Part shown: piece after piece, positions 12,597 through 25,700 of the stretch
How positions within the stretch are numbered: position 1 is the stretch's first letter
How the letters are laid out: each line of letters starts with the position of its first letter
Source: Synchiropus splendidus
Taxonomy: Eukaryota > Chordata > Actinopteri > Syngnathiformes > Callionymidae
Direction of reading: 5' to 3'
DNA length: 64,000 nt
Assembly (NCBI RefSeq): GCF_027744825.2
Contig: NW_026527056.1
Location: 186,001-250,000 of the forward strand
Notes under the pieces: model-generated
The model's database searches: none
The model's input: the letters and a program-made list of their open reading frames with translations, nothing else
Told to the model about the DNA's origin: nothing
Translations under genes and position numbers: made by a program

Positions 12597-15500
12597 TAGC
12601 AGAAAGGGTCTTTCTAGTAGTTGCACATCAAATCTAAACTGTCTGAAGTGTTTTTCCAAAGTTATCAACACTTTTATGTTTGGCGTTCCGAAACCCACCT
12701 TATCTCAGGCTGAAATGCGTTTTTGTGCATTGTGCCATAACTTTTCAGGGAAGCTTCAGAACATGAAATCTTAACCTCCCACTATATCAGAAAGGGTCTT
12801 TCTAGTAGTTGCACATCAAATCTAAGCTGTCTGAAGTGTTTTTCAAAAGTTATCAACACTTTTATGTTTGGCGTTCCGAAACCCACCTTATCTCAGGCTG
12901 AAAAGCGTTTTTGTGCATTGTGCCATAACTTTTCAGGAAAGCTTCAGAACATGAAATTTTAACCATCACTATAGCAGAAATGGTCTTTCTAGTAGTTGCA
13001 CATCAAATCTAAACTGTCTGAAGTGTTTTTCCAAAGTTATCAACACTTTTATGTTTGGCGTTCCGAAACCCACCATATCTCAGGCTGAAAATCGTTTTTA
13101 CGCATTGTGCCATAACTTTTCAGGGAAGCTTCAGAACATGAAATTTTAACCTCCCACTATAGCAGAAAGGGTCTTTCTAGTAGGTGCACATCAAATCTAA
13201 ACTGTCTGAAGTGTTTTTCCAAAGTTATTAACACTTTTATGTTTGGCGTTCCGAAACCCACCTTATCTCAGGCTGAAAAGCGTTTTTGTGCATTGTGCCA
13301 TAACTTTTCAGGGAAGCTTCAGAACATGAAATTTTAACCTCCCACTATAGCAGAAAGGGTCTTTCTAGTAGTTGCACATCAAATCTAAACTGTCTGAAGT
13401 GTTTTTCCAAAGTTATCAACACTTTTATGTTTGGCGTTCCGAAACCCACCTTATCTCAGGCTGAAAAGCGTTTTTACGCATTGTGCCATAACTTTTCAGG
13501 GAAGCTTCAGAACATGAAATTTTAACCTCCCACTATAGCAGAAAGGGTCTTTCTAGTAGGTGCACATCAAATCTAAGCTGTCTGAAGTGTTTTTCGAAAG
13601 TTATCAACACTTTTATGTTTGGCGTTCCGAAACCCACCTTATCTCAGGCTGAAAAGCGTTTTTGTGCATTGTGCCATAACTTTTCAGGGAAGCTTCAGAA
13701 CATGAAATTTTAACCTCCCACTATAGCAGAAAGGGTCTTTCTAGTAGTTGCACATCAAATCTAAGCTGTCTGAAGTGTTTTTCCAAAGTTATCAACACTT
13801 TTATGTTTGGCGTTCCGAAACCCACCTTATCTCAGGCTGAAAAGCGTTTTTACGCATTGTGCCATAACTTTTCAGGGAAGCTTCAGAACATGAAATTTTA
13901 ACCTCCCACTATAGCAGAAAGGGTCTTTCTAGTAGGTGCACATCAAATCTAAGCTCTCTGAAGTGTTTTTCGAAAGTTATCAACACTTTTATGTTTGGCG
14001 TTCCGAAACCCACCTTATCTCAGGCTGAAAAGCGTTTTTGTGCATTGTGCCATAACTTTTCAGGGAAGCTTCAGAACATGAAATTTTAACCTCCCACTAT
14101 AGCAGAAAGGGTCTTTCTAGTAGTTGCACATCAAATCTAAACTGTCTGAAGTGTTTTTCCAAAGTTATTAACACTTTTATGTTTGGCGTTCCGAAACCCA
14201 CCTTATCTCAGGCTGAAAAGCGTTTTTGTGCATTGTGCCATAACTTTTCAGGGAAGCTTCAGAACATAAAATTTTAACCTCCCACTATAGCAGAAAGGGT
14301 CTTTCTAGTAGTTGCACATCAAATCTAAACTGTCTGAAGTGTTTTTCCAAAGTTATCAACACTTTTATGTTTGGCGTTCCGAAACCCACCTTATCTCAGG
14401 CTGAAAAGCGTTTTTGTGCATTGTGCCATAACTTTTCAGGGAAGCTTCAGAACATGAAATTTTAACCTCCCACTATAGCAGAAAGGGTCTTTCTAGTAGG
14501 TGCACATCAAATCTAAGCTCTCTGAAGTGTTTTTCGAAAGTTATCAACACTTTTATGTTTGGCGTTCCGAAACCCACCTTATCTCAGGCTGAAAAGCGTT
14601 TTTGTGCATTGTGCCATAACTTTTCAGGGAAGCTTCAGAACATGAAATTTTAACCTCCCACTATAGCAGAAAGGGTCTTTCTAGTAGTTGCACATCAAAT
14701 CTAAACTGTCTGAAGTGTTTTTCCAAAGTTATCAACACTTTTATGTTTGGCGTTCCGAAACCCACCTTATCTCAGGCTGAAATGCGTTTTTGTGCATTGT
14801 GCCATAACTTTTCAGGGAAGCTTCAGAACATGAAATCTTAACCTCCCACTATATCAGAAAGGGTCTTTCTAGTAGTTGCACATCAAATCTAAGCTGTCTG
14901 AAGTGTTTTTCAAAAGTTATCAACACTTTTATGTTTGGCGTTCCGAAACCCACCTTATCTCAGGCTGAAAAGCGTTTTTGTGCATTGTGCCATAACTTTT
15001 CAGGAAAGCTTCAGAACATGAAATTTTAACCATCACTATAGCAGAAAGGGTCTTTCTAGTAGTTGCACATCAAATCTAAACTGTCTGAAGTGTTTTTCCA
15101 AAGTTATCAACACTTTTATGTTTGGCGTTCCGAAACCCACCATATCTCAGGCTGAAAATCGTTTTTACGCATTGTGCCATAACTTTTCAGGGAAGCTTCA
15201 GAACATGAAATTTTAACCTCCCACTATAGCAGAAAGGGTCTTTCTAGTAGGTGCACATCAAATCTAAACTGTCTGAAGTGTTTTTCCAAAGTTATTAACA
15301 CTTTTATGTTTGGCGTTCCGAAACCCACCTTATCTCAGGCTGAAAAGCGTTTTTGTGCATTGTGCCATAACTTTTCAGGGAAGCTTCAGAACATGAAATT
15401 TTAACCTCCCACTATAGCAGAAAGGGTCTTTCTAGTAGTTGCACATCAAATCTAAACTGTCTGAAGTGTTTTTCCAAAGTTATCAACACTTTTATGTTTG

Positions 15501-16730
15501 GCGTTCCGAAACCCACCTTATCTCAGGCTGAAAAGCGTTTTTACGCATTGTGCCATAACTTTTCAGGGAAGCTTCAGAACATGAAATTTTAACCTCCCAC
15601 TATAGCAGAAAGGGTCTTTCTAGTAGGTGCACATCAAATCTAAGCTGTCTGAAGTGTTTTTCGAAAGTTATCAACACTTTTATGTTTGGCGTTCCGAAAC
15701 CCACCTTATCTCAGGCTGAAAAGCGTTTTTGTGCATTGTGCCATAACTTTTCAGGGAAGCTTCAGAACATGAAATTTTAACCTCCCACTATAGCAGAAAG
15801 GGTCTTTCTAGTAGTTGCACATCAAATCTAAGCTGTCTGAAGTGTTTTTCCAAAGTTATCAACACTTTTATGTTTGGCGTTCCGAAACCCACCTTATCTC
15901 AGGCTGAAAAGCGTTTTTACGCATTGTGCCATAACTTTTCAGGGAAGCTTCAGAACATGAAATTTTAACCTCCCACTATAGCAGAAAGGGTCTTTCTAGT
16001 AGGTGCACATCAAATCTAAGCTCTCTGAAGTGTTTTTCGAAAGTTATCAACACTTTTATGTTTGGCGTTCCGAAACCCACCTTATCTCAGGCTGAAAAGC
16101 GTTTTTGTGCATTGTGCCATAACTTTTCAGGGAAGCTTCAGAACATGAAATTTTAACCTCCCACTATAGCAGAAAGGGTCTTTCTAGTAGTTGCACATCA
16201 AATCTAAACTGTCTGAAGTGTTTTTCCAAAGTTATTAACACTTTTATGTTTGGCGTTCCGAAACCCACCTTATCTCAGGCTGAAAAGCGTTTTTGTGCAT
16301 TGTGCCATAACTTTTCAGGGAAGCTTCAGAACATAAAATTTTAACCTCCCACTATAGCAGAAAGGGTCTTTCTAGTAGTTGCACATCAAATCTAAACTGT
16401 CTGAAGTGTTTTTCCAAAGTTATCAACACTTTTATGTTTGGCGTTCCGAAACCCACCTTATCTCAGGCTGAAAAGCGTTTTTACGCATTGTGCCATAACT
16501 TTTCAGGGAAGCTTCAGAACATGAAATTTTAACCTCCCACTATAGCAGAAAGGGTCTTTCTAGTAGGTGCACATCAAATCTAAGCTCTCTGAAGTGTTTT
16601 TCGAAAGTTATCAACACTTTTATGTTTGGCGTTCCGAAACCCACCTTATCTCAGGCTGAAAAGCGTTTTTGTGCATTGTGCCATAACTTTTCAGGGAAGC
16701 TTCAGAACATGAAATTTTAACCTCCCACTA
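12597..16730. repeat. Tandem duplication of an 11-monomer (2067-bp) satellite unit
   Basis: Two blocks, 12597-14663 and 14664-16730, share rare markers 2067 bp apart: 'ctgaaatgcg' (12710 and 14777), 'aaatcttaacc', a 1-bp-shorter junction 'aaccatcactatag' (12961 and 15028), 'ctgaaaatcg' and 'acataaaatt' (14264 and 16331). The spacing is 11 x 188 minus the single deleted base. The shortened junction also occurs at 18787, 3759 bp on (20 x 188 minus 1), so it was spread further by later exchange. Confidence 0.85.
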
Positions 16731-19700
16731 TAGCAGAAAGGGTCTTTCTAGTAGTTGCACATCAAATCTAAACTGTCTGAAGTGTTTTTCCAAAGTTATT
16801 AACACTTTTATGTTTGGCGTTCCGAAACCCACCTTATCTCAGGCTGAAAAGCGTTTTTGTGCATTGTGCCAGAACTTTTCAGGGAAGCTTCAGAACATGA
16901 AATTTTAACCTCCCACTATAGCAGAAAAGGTCTTTCTAGTAGTTGCACATCAAATCTAAACTGTCTGAAGTGTTTTTCCAAAGTTATCAACACTTTTATG
17001 TTTGGCGTTCCGAAACCCACCTTATCTCAGGCTGAAAAGCGTTTTTACGCATTGTGCCATAACTTTTCAGGGAAGCTTCAGAACATGAAATTTTAACCTC
17101 CCACTATAGCAGAAAGGGTCTTTCTAGTAGGTGCACATCAAATCTAAGCTGTCTGAAGTGTTTTTCGAAAGTTATCAACACTTTTATGTTTGGCGTTCCG
17201 AAACCCACCTTATCTCAGGCTGAAAAGCGTTTTTGTGCATTGTGCCACAACTTTTCAGGGAAGCTTCAGAACATGAAATTTTAACCTCCCACTATAGCAG
17301 AAAGGGTCTTTCTAGTAGTTGCACATCAAATCAAAACTGTCTGAAGTGTTTTTCCAAAGTTATTAACACTTTTATGTTTGGCGTTCCGAAACCCACCTTA
17401 TCTCAGGCTGAAAAGCGTTTTTGTGCATTTTGCCATAACTTTTCAGGGAAGCTTCAGAACATGAAATTTTAACCTCCCACTATAGCAGAAAGGGTCTTTC
17501 TAGTAGTTGCACATCAAATCTAAACTGTCTGAAGTGTTTTTCCAAAGTTATCAACACTTTTATGTTTGGCGTTCCGAAACCCACCTTATCTCAGGCTGAA
17601 AAGCGTTTTTACGCATTGTGCCATAACTTTTCAGGGAAGCTTCAGAACATGAAATTTTAACCTCCCACTATAGCAGAAAGGGTCTTTCTAGTAGGTGCAC
17701 ATCAAATCTAAGCTCTCTGAAGTGTTTTTCGAAAGTTATCAACACTTTTATGTTTGGCGTTCCGAAACCCACCTTATCTCAGGCTGAAAAGCGTTTTTGT
17801 GCATTGTGCCATAACTTTTCAGGGAAGCTTCAGAACATGAAATTTTAACCTCCCACTATAGCAGAAAGGGTCTTTCTAGTAGTTGCACATCAAATCTAAA
17901 CTGTCTGAAGTGTTTTTCCAAAGTTATTAACACTTTTATGTTTGGCGTTCCGAAACCCACCTTATCTCAGGCTGAAAAGCGTTTTTGTGCATTGTGCCAT
18001 AACTTTTCAGGGAACCTTCAGAACATGAAATTTTAACCTCCCACTATAGCAGAAAGGGTCTTTCTAGTAGTTGCACATCAAATCTAAACTGTCTGAAGTG
18101 TTTTTCCAAAGTTATCAACACTTTTATGTTTGGCGTTCCGAAACCCACCTTATCTCAGGCTGAAAAGCGTTTTTACGCATTGTGCCATAACTTTTCAGGG
18201 AAGCTTCAGAACATGAAATTTTAACCTCCCACTATAGCAGAAAGGGTCTTTCTAGTAGGTGCACATCAGATCTAAGCTCTCTGAAGTGTTTTTCGAAAGT
18301 TATCAACACTTTTATGTTTGGCGTTCCGAAACCCACCTTATCTCAGGCTGAAAAGCGTTTTTGTGCATTGTGCCATAACTTTTCAGGGAAGCTTCAGAAC
18401 ATGAAATTTTAACCTCCCACTATAGCAGAAAGGGTCTTTCTAGTAGTTGCACATCAAATCTAAACTGTCTGAAGTGTTTTTCCAAAGTTATCAACACTTT
18501 TATGTTTGGCGTTCCGAAACCCACCTTATCTCAGGCTGAAAAGCGTTTTTGTGCATTGTGCCATAACTTTTCAGGGAAGCTTCAGAACATGAAATTTTAA
18601 CCTCCCACTATATCAGAAAGGGTCTTTCTAGTAGTTGCACATCAAATCTAAGCTGTCTGAAGTGTTTTTCAAAAGTTATCAACACTTTTATGTTTGGCGT
18701 TCCGAAACCCACCTTATCTCAGGCTGAAAAGCGTTTTTGTGCATTGTGCCATAACTTTTCAGGAAAGCTTCAGAACATGAAATTTTAACCATCACTATAG
18801 CAGAAAGGGTCTTTCTAGTAGTTGCACATCAAATCTAAACTGTCTGAAGTGTTTTTCCAAAGTTATCAACACTTTTATGTTTGGCGTTCCGAAACCCACC
18901 ATATCTCAGGCTGAAAAGCGTTTTTACGCATTGTGCCATAACTTTTCAGGGAAGCTTCAGAACATGAAATTTTAACCTCCCACTATAGCAGAAAGGGTCT
19001 TTCTAGTAGGTGCACATCAAATCTAAGCTCTCTGAAGTGTTTTTCGAAAGTTATCAACACTTTTATGTTTGGCGTTCCGAAACCCACCTTATCTCAGGCT
19101 GAAAAGCGTTTTTGTGCATTGTGCCATAACTTTTCAGGGAAGCTTCAGAACATGAAATTTTAACCTCCCACTATAGCAGAAAGGGTCTTTCTAGTAGTTG
19201 CACATCAAATCTAAACTGTCTGAAGTGTTTTTCCAAAGTTATTAACACTTTTATGTTTGGCGTTCCGAAACCCACCTTATCTCAGGCTGAAAAGCGTTTT
19301 TGTGCATTGTGCCATAACTTTTCAGGGAAGCTTCAGAACATGAAATTTTAACCTCCCACTATAGCAGAAAGGGTCTTTCTAGTAGTTGCACATCAAATCT
19401 AAACTGTCTGAAGTGTTTTTCCAAAGTTATCAACACTTTTATGTTTGGCGTTCCGAAACCCACCTTATCTCAGGCTGAAAAGCGTTTTTACGCATTGTGC
19501 CATAACTTTTCAGGGAAGCTTCAGAACATGAAATTTTAACCTCCCACTATAGCAGAAAGGGTCTTTCTAGTAGGTGCACATCAAATCTAAGCTGTCTGAA
19601 GTGTTTTTCGAAAGTTATCAACACTTTTATGTTTGGCGTTCCGAAACCCACCTTATCTCAGGCTGAAAAGCGTTTTTGTGCATTGTGCCATAACTTTTCA

Positions 19701-22700
19701 GGGAAGCTTCAGAACATGAAATTTTAACCTCCCACTATAGCAGAAAGGGTCTTTCTAGTAGTTGCACATCAAATCTAAGCTCTCTGAAGTGTTTTTCGAA
19801 AGTTATCAACACTTTTATGTTTGGCGTTCCGAAACCCACCTTATCTCAGGCTGAAAAGCGTTTTTGTGCATTGTGCCATAACTTTTCAGGGAAGCTTCAG
19901 AACATGAAATTTTAACCTCCCACTATAGCAGAAAGGGTCTTTCTAGTAGTTGCACATCAAATCTAAACTGTCTGAAGTGTTTTTCCAAAGTTATTAACAC
20001 TTTTATGTTTGGCGTTCCGAAACCCACCTTATCTCAGGCTGAAAAGCGTTTTTGTGCATTGTGCCATAACTTTTCAGGGAAGCTTCAGAACATGAAATTT
20101 TAACCTCCCACTATAGCAGAAAGGGTCTTTCTAGTAGTTGCACATCAAATCTAAACTGTCTGAAGTGTTTTTCCAAAGTTATCAACACTTTTATGTTTGG
20201 CGTTCCGAAACCCACCTTATCTCAGGCTGAAAAGCGTTTTTACGCATTGTGCCATAACTTTTCAGGGAAGCTTCAGAACATGAAATTTTAACCTCCCACT
20301 ATAGCAGAAAGGGTCTTTCTAGTAGGTGCACATCAAATCTAAGCTCTCTGAAGTGTTTTTCGAAAGTTATCAACACTTTTATGTTTGGCGTTCCGAAACC
20401 CACCTTATCTCAGGCTGAAAAGCGTTTTTGTGCATTGTGCCATAACTTTTCAGGGAAGCTTCAGAACATGAAATTTTAACCTCCCACTATAGCAGAAAGG
20501 GTCTTTCTAGTAGTTGCACATCAAATCTAAACTGTCTGAAGTGTTTTTCCAAAGTTATTAACACTTTTATGTTTGGCGTTCCGAAACCCACCTTATCTCA
20601 GGCTGAAAAGCGTTTTTGTGCATTGTGCCATAACTTTTCAGGGAAGCTTCAGAACATGAAATTTTAACCTCCCACTATAGCAGAAAGGGTCTTTCTAGTA
20701 GTTGCACATCAAATCTAAGCTGTCTGAAGTGTTTTTCAAAAGTTATCAACACTTTTATGTTTGGCGTTCCGAAACCCACCTTATCTCAGGCTGAAAAGCG
20801 TTTTTGTGCATTGTGCCATAACTTTTCAGGAAAGCTTCAGAACATGAAATTTTAACCTCCCACTATAGCAGAAAGGGTCTTTCTAGTAGGTGCACATCAA
20901 ATCTAAGCTCTCTGAAGTGTTTTTCGAAAGTTATCAACACTTTTATGTTTGGCGTTCCGAAACCCACCTTATCTCAGGCTGAAAAGCGTTTTTGTGCATT
21001 GTGCCATAACTTTTCAGGGAAGCTTCAGAACATGAAATTTTAACCTCCCACTATAGCAGAAAGGGTCTTTCTAGTAGTTGCACATCAAATCTAAACTGTC
21101 TGAAGTGTTTTTCCAAAGTTATTAACACTTTTATGTTTGGCGTTCCGAAACCCACCTTATCTCAGGCTGAAAAGCGTTTTTGTGCATTGTGCCATAACTT
21201 TTCAGGGAAGCTTCAGAACATGAAATTTTAACCTCCCACTATAGCAGAAAGGGTCTTTCTAGTAGTTGCACATCAAATCTAAACTGTCTGAAGTGTTTTT
21301 CCAAAGTTATCAACACTTTTATGTTTGGCGTTCCGAAACCCACCTTATCTCAGGCTGAAAAGCGTTTTTACGCATTGTGCCATAACTTTTCAGGGAAGCT
21401 TCAGAACATGAAATTTTAACCTCCCACTATAGCAGAAAGGGTCTTTCTAGTAGGTGCACATCAAATCTAAGCTGTCTGAAGTGTTTTTCGAAAGTTATCA
21501 ACACTTTTATGTTTGGCGTTCCGAAACCCACCTTATCTCAGGCTGAAAAGCGTTTTTGTGCATTGTGCCATAACTTTTCAGGGAAGCTTCAGAACATGAA
21601 ATTTTAACCTCCCACTATAGCAGAAAGGGTCTTTCTAGTAGTTGCACATCAAATCTAAACTGTCTGAAGTGTTTTTCCAAAGTTATTAACACTTTTATGT
21701 TTGGCGTTCCGAAACCCACCTTATCTCAGGCTGAAAAGCGTTTTTGTGCATTGTGCCATAACTTTTCAGGGAAGCTTCAGAACATGAAATTTTAACCTCC
21801 CACTATAGCAGAAAGGGTCTTTCTAGTAGTTGCACATCAAATCTAAAATGTCTGAAGTGTTTTTCCAAAGTTATCAACACTTTTATGTTTGGCGTTCCGA
21901 AACCCACCTTATCTCAGGCTGAAAAGCGTTTTCACGCATTGTGCCATAACTTTTCAGGGAAGCTTCAGAACATGAAATTTTAACCTCCCACTATAGCAGA
22001 AAGGGTCTTTCTAGTAGGTGCACATCAAATCTAAGCTCTCTGAAGTGTTTTTCGAAAGTTATCAACACTTTTATGTTTGGCGTTCCGAAACCCACCTTAT
22101 CTCAGGCTGAAAAGCGTTTTTGTGCATTGTGCCATAACTTTTCAGGGAAGCTTCAGAACATGAAATTTTAACCTCCCACTATAGCAGAAAGGGTCTTTCT
22201 AGTAGTTGCACATCAAATCTAAACTGTCTGAAGTGTTTTTCCAAAGTTATTAACACTTTTATGTTTTGCGTTCCGAAACCCACCTTATCTCAGGCTGAAA
22301 AGCGTTTTTGTGCATTGTGCCATAACTTTTCAGGGAACCTTCAGAACATGAAATTTTAACCTCCCACTATAGCAGAAAGGGTCTTTCTAGTAGTTGCACA
22401 TCAAATCTAAACTGTCTGAAGTGTTTTTCCAAAGTTATCAACACTTTTATGTTTGGCGTTCCGAAACCCACCTTATCTCAGGCTGAAAAGCGTTTTTGTG
22501 CATTGTGCCATAACTTTTCAGGGAAGCTTCAGAAGAAGAAATTTTAACCTCCCACTATAGCAGAAAGGGTCTTTCTAGTAGTTGCACATCAAATCTAAGC
22601 TGTCTGAAGTGTTTTTCAAAAGTTATCAACACTTTTATGTTTGGCGTTCCGAAACCCACCTTATCTCAGGCTGAAAAGCGTTTTGGTGCATTGTGCCATA

Positions 22701-25700
22701 ACTTTTCAGGGAAGCTTCAGAACATGAAATTTTAACCTCCCACTATAGCAGAAAGGGTCTTTCTAGTAGTTGCACATCAAATCTAAACTGTCTGAAGTGC
22801 TTTTCCAAAGTTATTAACACTTTTATGTTTGGCGTTCCGAAACCCACCTTATCTCAGGCTGAAATGCGTTTTTGTGCATTGTGCCATAACTTTTCAGGGA
22901 AGCTTCAGAACATGAAATTTTAACCTCCCACTATAGCAGAAAGGGTCTTTCTAGTAGTTGCACATCAAATCTAAACTGTCTGAAGTGTTTTTCCAAAGTT
23001 ATCAACACTTTTATGTTTGGCGTTCCGAAACCCACCTTATCTCAGGCTGAAAAGCGTTTTTGTGCATTGTGCCATAACTTTTCAGGGAAGCTTCAGAACA
23101 TGAAATTTTAACCTCCCACTATAGCAGAAATGGTCTTTCTAGTAGTTGCACATCAAATCTAAGCTGTCTGAAGTGTTTTTCAAAAGTTATCAACACTTTT
23201 ATGTTTGGCGTTCCGAAACCCACCTTATCTCAGGCTGAAAAGCGTTTTTACGCATTGTGCCATAACTTTTCAGGAAAGCTTCAGAACATGAAATTTTAAC
23301 CTCCCACTATAGCAGAAAGGGTCTTTCTAGTAGTTGCACATCAAATCTAAACTGTCTGAAGTGTTTTTCCAAAGTTATCAACACTTTTATGTTTGGCGTT
23401 CCGAAACCCACCTTATCTCAGGCTGAAAAGCGTTTTTACGCATTGTGCCATAACTTTTCAGGGAAGCTTCAGAACATGAAATTTTAACCTCCCACTATAG
23501 CAGAAAGGGTCTTTCTAGTAGGTGCACATCAAATCTAAGCTCTCTGAAGTGTTTTTCGAAAGTTATCAACACTTTTATGTTTGGCGTTCCGAAACCCACC
23601 TTATCTCAGGCTGAAAAGCGTTTTTGTGCATTGTGCCATAACTTTTCAGGGAAGCTTCAGAACATGAAATTTTAACCTCCCACTATAGCAGAAAGGGTCT
23701 TTCTAGTAGTTGCACATCAAATCTAAACTGTCTGAAGTGTTTTTCCAAAGTTATTAACACTTTTATGTTTGGCGTTCCGTAACCCACCTTATCTCAGGCT
23801 GAAAAGCGTTTTTGTGCATTGTGCCATAACTTTTCAGGGAAGCTTCAGAACATGAAATTTTAACCTCCCACTATAGCAGAAAGGGTCTTTCTAGTAGTTG
23901 CACATCAAATCTAAACTGTCTGAAGTGTTTTTCCAAAGTTATCAACACTTTTATGTTTGGCGTTCCGAAACCCACCTTATCTCAGGCTGAAAAGCGTTTT
24001 TGTGCATTGTGCCATAACTTTTCAGGGAAGCTTCAGAACATGAAATTTTAACCTCCCACTATAGCAGAAAGGGTCTTTCTAGTAGTTGCACATCAAATCT
24101 AAGCTGTCTGAAGTGTTTTTCAAAAGTTATCAACACTTTTATGTTTGGCGTTCCGAAACCCACCTTATCTCAGGCTGAAAAGCGTTTTTGTGCATTGTGC
24201 CATAACTTTTCAGGAAAGCTTCAGAACATGAAATTTTAACCTCCCACTATAGCAGAAAGGGTCTTTCTAGTAGTTGCACATCAAATCTAAACTGTCTGAA
24301 GTGTTTTTCCAAAGTTATCAACACTTTTATGTTTGGCGTTCCGAAACCCACCTTATCTCAGGCTGAAAAGCGTTTTTACGCATTGTGCCATAACTTTTCA
24401 GGGAAGCTTCAGAACATGAAATTTTAACCTCCCACTATAGCAGAAAGGGTCTTTCTAGTAGGTGCACATCAAATCTAAGCTCTCTGAAGTGTTTTTCGAA
24501 AGTTATCAACACTTTTATGTTTGGCGTTCCGAAACCCACCTTATCTCAGGCTGAAAAGCGTTTTTGTGCATTGTGCCATAACTTTTCAGGAAAGCTTCAG
24601 AACAAGAAATTTTAACCTCCCACTATAGCAGAAAGGGTCTTTCTAGTAGTTGCACATCAAATCTAAACTGTCTGAAGTGTTTTTCCAAAGTTATTAACAC
24701 TTTTATGTTTGGCGTTCCGAAACCCACCTTATCTCAGGCTGAAAAGCGTTTTTGTGCATTGTGCCATAACTTTTCAGGGAAGCTTCAGAACATGAAATTT
24801 TAACCTCCCACTATAGCAGAAAGGGTCTTTCTAGTAGTTGCACATCAAATCTAAACTGTCTGAAGTGTTTTTCCAAAGTTATCAACACTTTTATGTTTGG
24901 CGTTCCGAAACCCACCTTATCTCAGGCTGAAAAGCGTTTTTGTGCATTGTGCCATAACTTTTCAGGGAAGCTTCAGAACATGAAATTTTAACCTCCCACT
25001 ATAGCAGAAAGGGTCTTTCTAGTAGTTGCACATCAAATCTAAACTGTCTGAAGTGTTTTTCCAAAGTTATCAACACTTTTATGTTTGGCGTTCCGAAACC
25101 CACCTTATCTCAGGCTGAAAAGCGTTTTTACGCATTGTGCCATAACCTTTCAGGGAAGCTTCAGAACATGAAATTTTAACCTCCCACTATAGCAGAAAGG
25201 GTCTTTCTAGTAGTTGCACATCAAATCTAAACTGTCTGAAGTGTTTTTCCAAAGTTATCAACACTTTTATGTTTGGCGTTCCGAAACCCACCTTATCTCA
25301 GACTGAAAAGCGTTTTTACGCATTGTGCCATAACTTTTCAGGGAAGCTTCAGAACATGAAATTTTAACCTCCCACTATAGCAGAAAGGGTCTTTCTAGTA
25401 GGTGCACATCAAATCTAAGCTCTCTGAAGTGTTTTTCGAAAGTTATCAACACTTTTATGTTTGGCGTTCCGAAACCCACCTTATCTCAGGCTGAAAAGCG
25501 TTTTTGTGCATTGTGCCATAACTTTTCAGGGAAGCTTCAGAACATGAAATTTTAACCTCCCACTATAGCAGAAAGGGTCTTTCTAGTAGTTGCACATCAA
25601 ATCTAAACTGTCTGAAGTGTTTTTCCAAAGTTATCAACACTTTTATGTTTGGCGTTCCGAAACCCACCTTATCTCAGGCTGAAAAGCGTTTTTGTGCATT

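Noticed and set aside
16857..17472. Two 79-codon open frames within the satellite
   Set aside because: They read one monomer plus part of the next and arise from single-base changes that remove a stop ('ccagaac' and 'ccacaac' for 'ccataac'). Neighbouring monomers do not keep the frame open.
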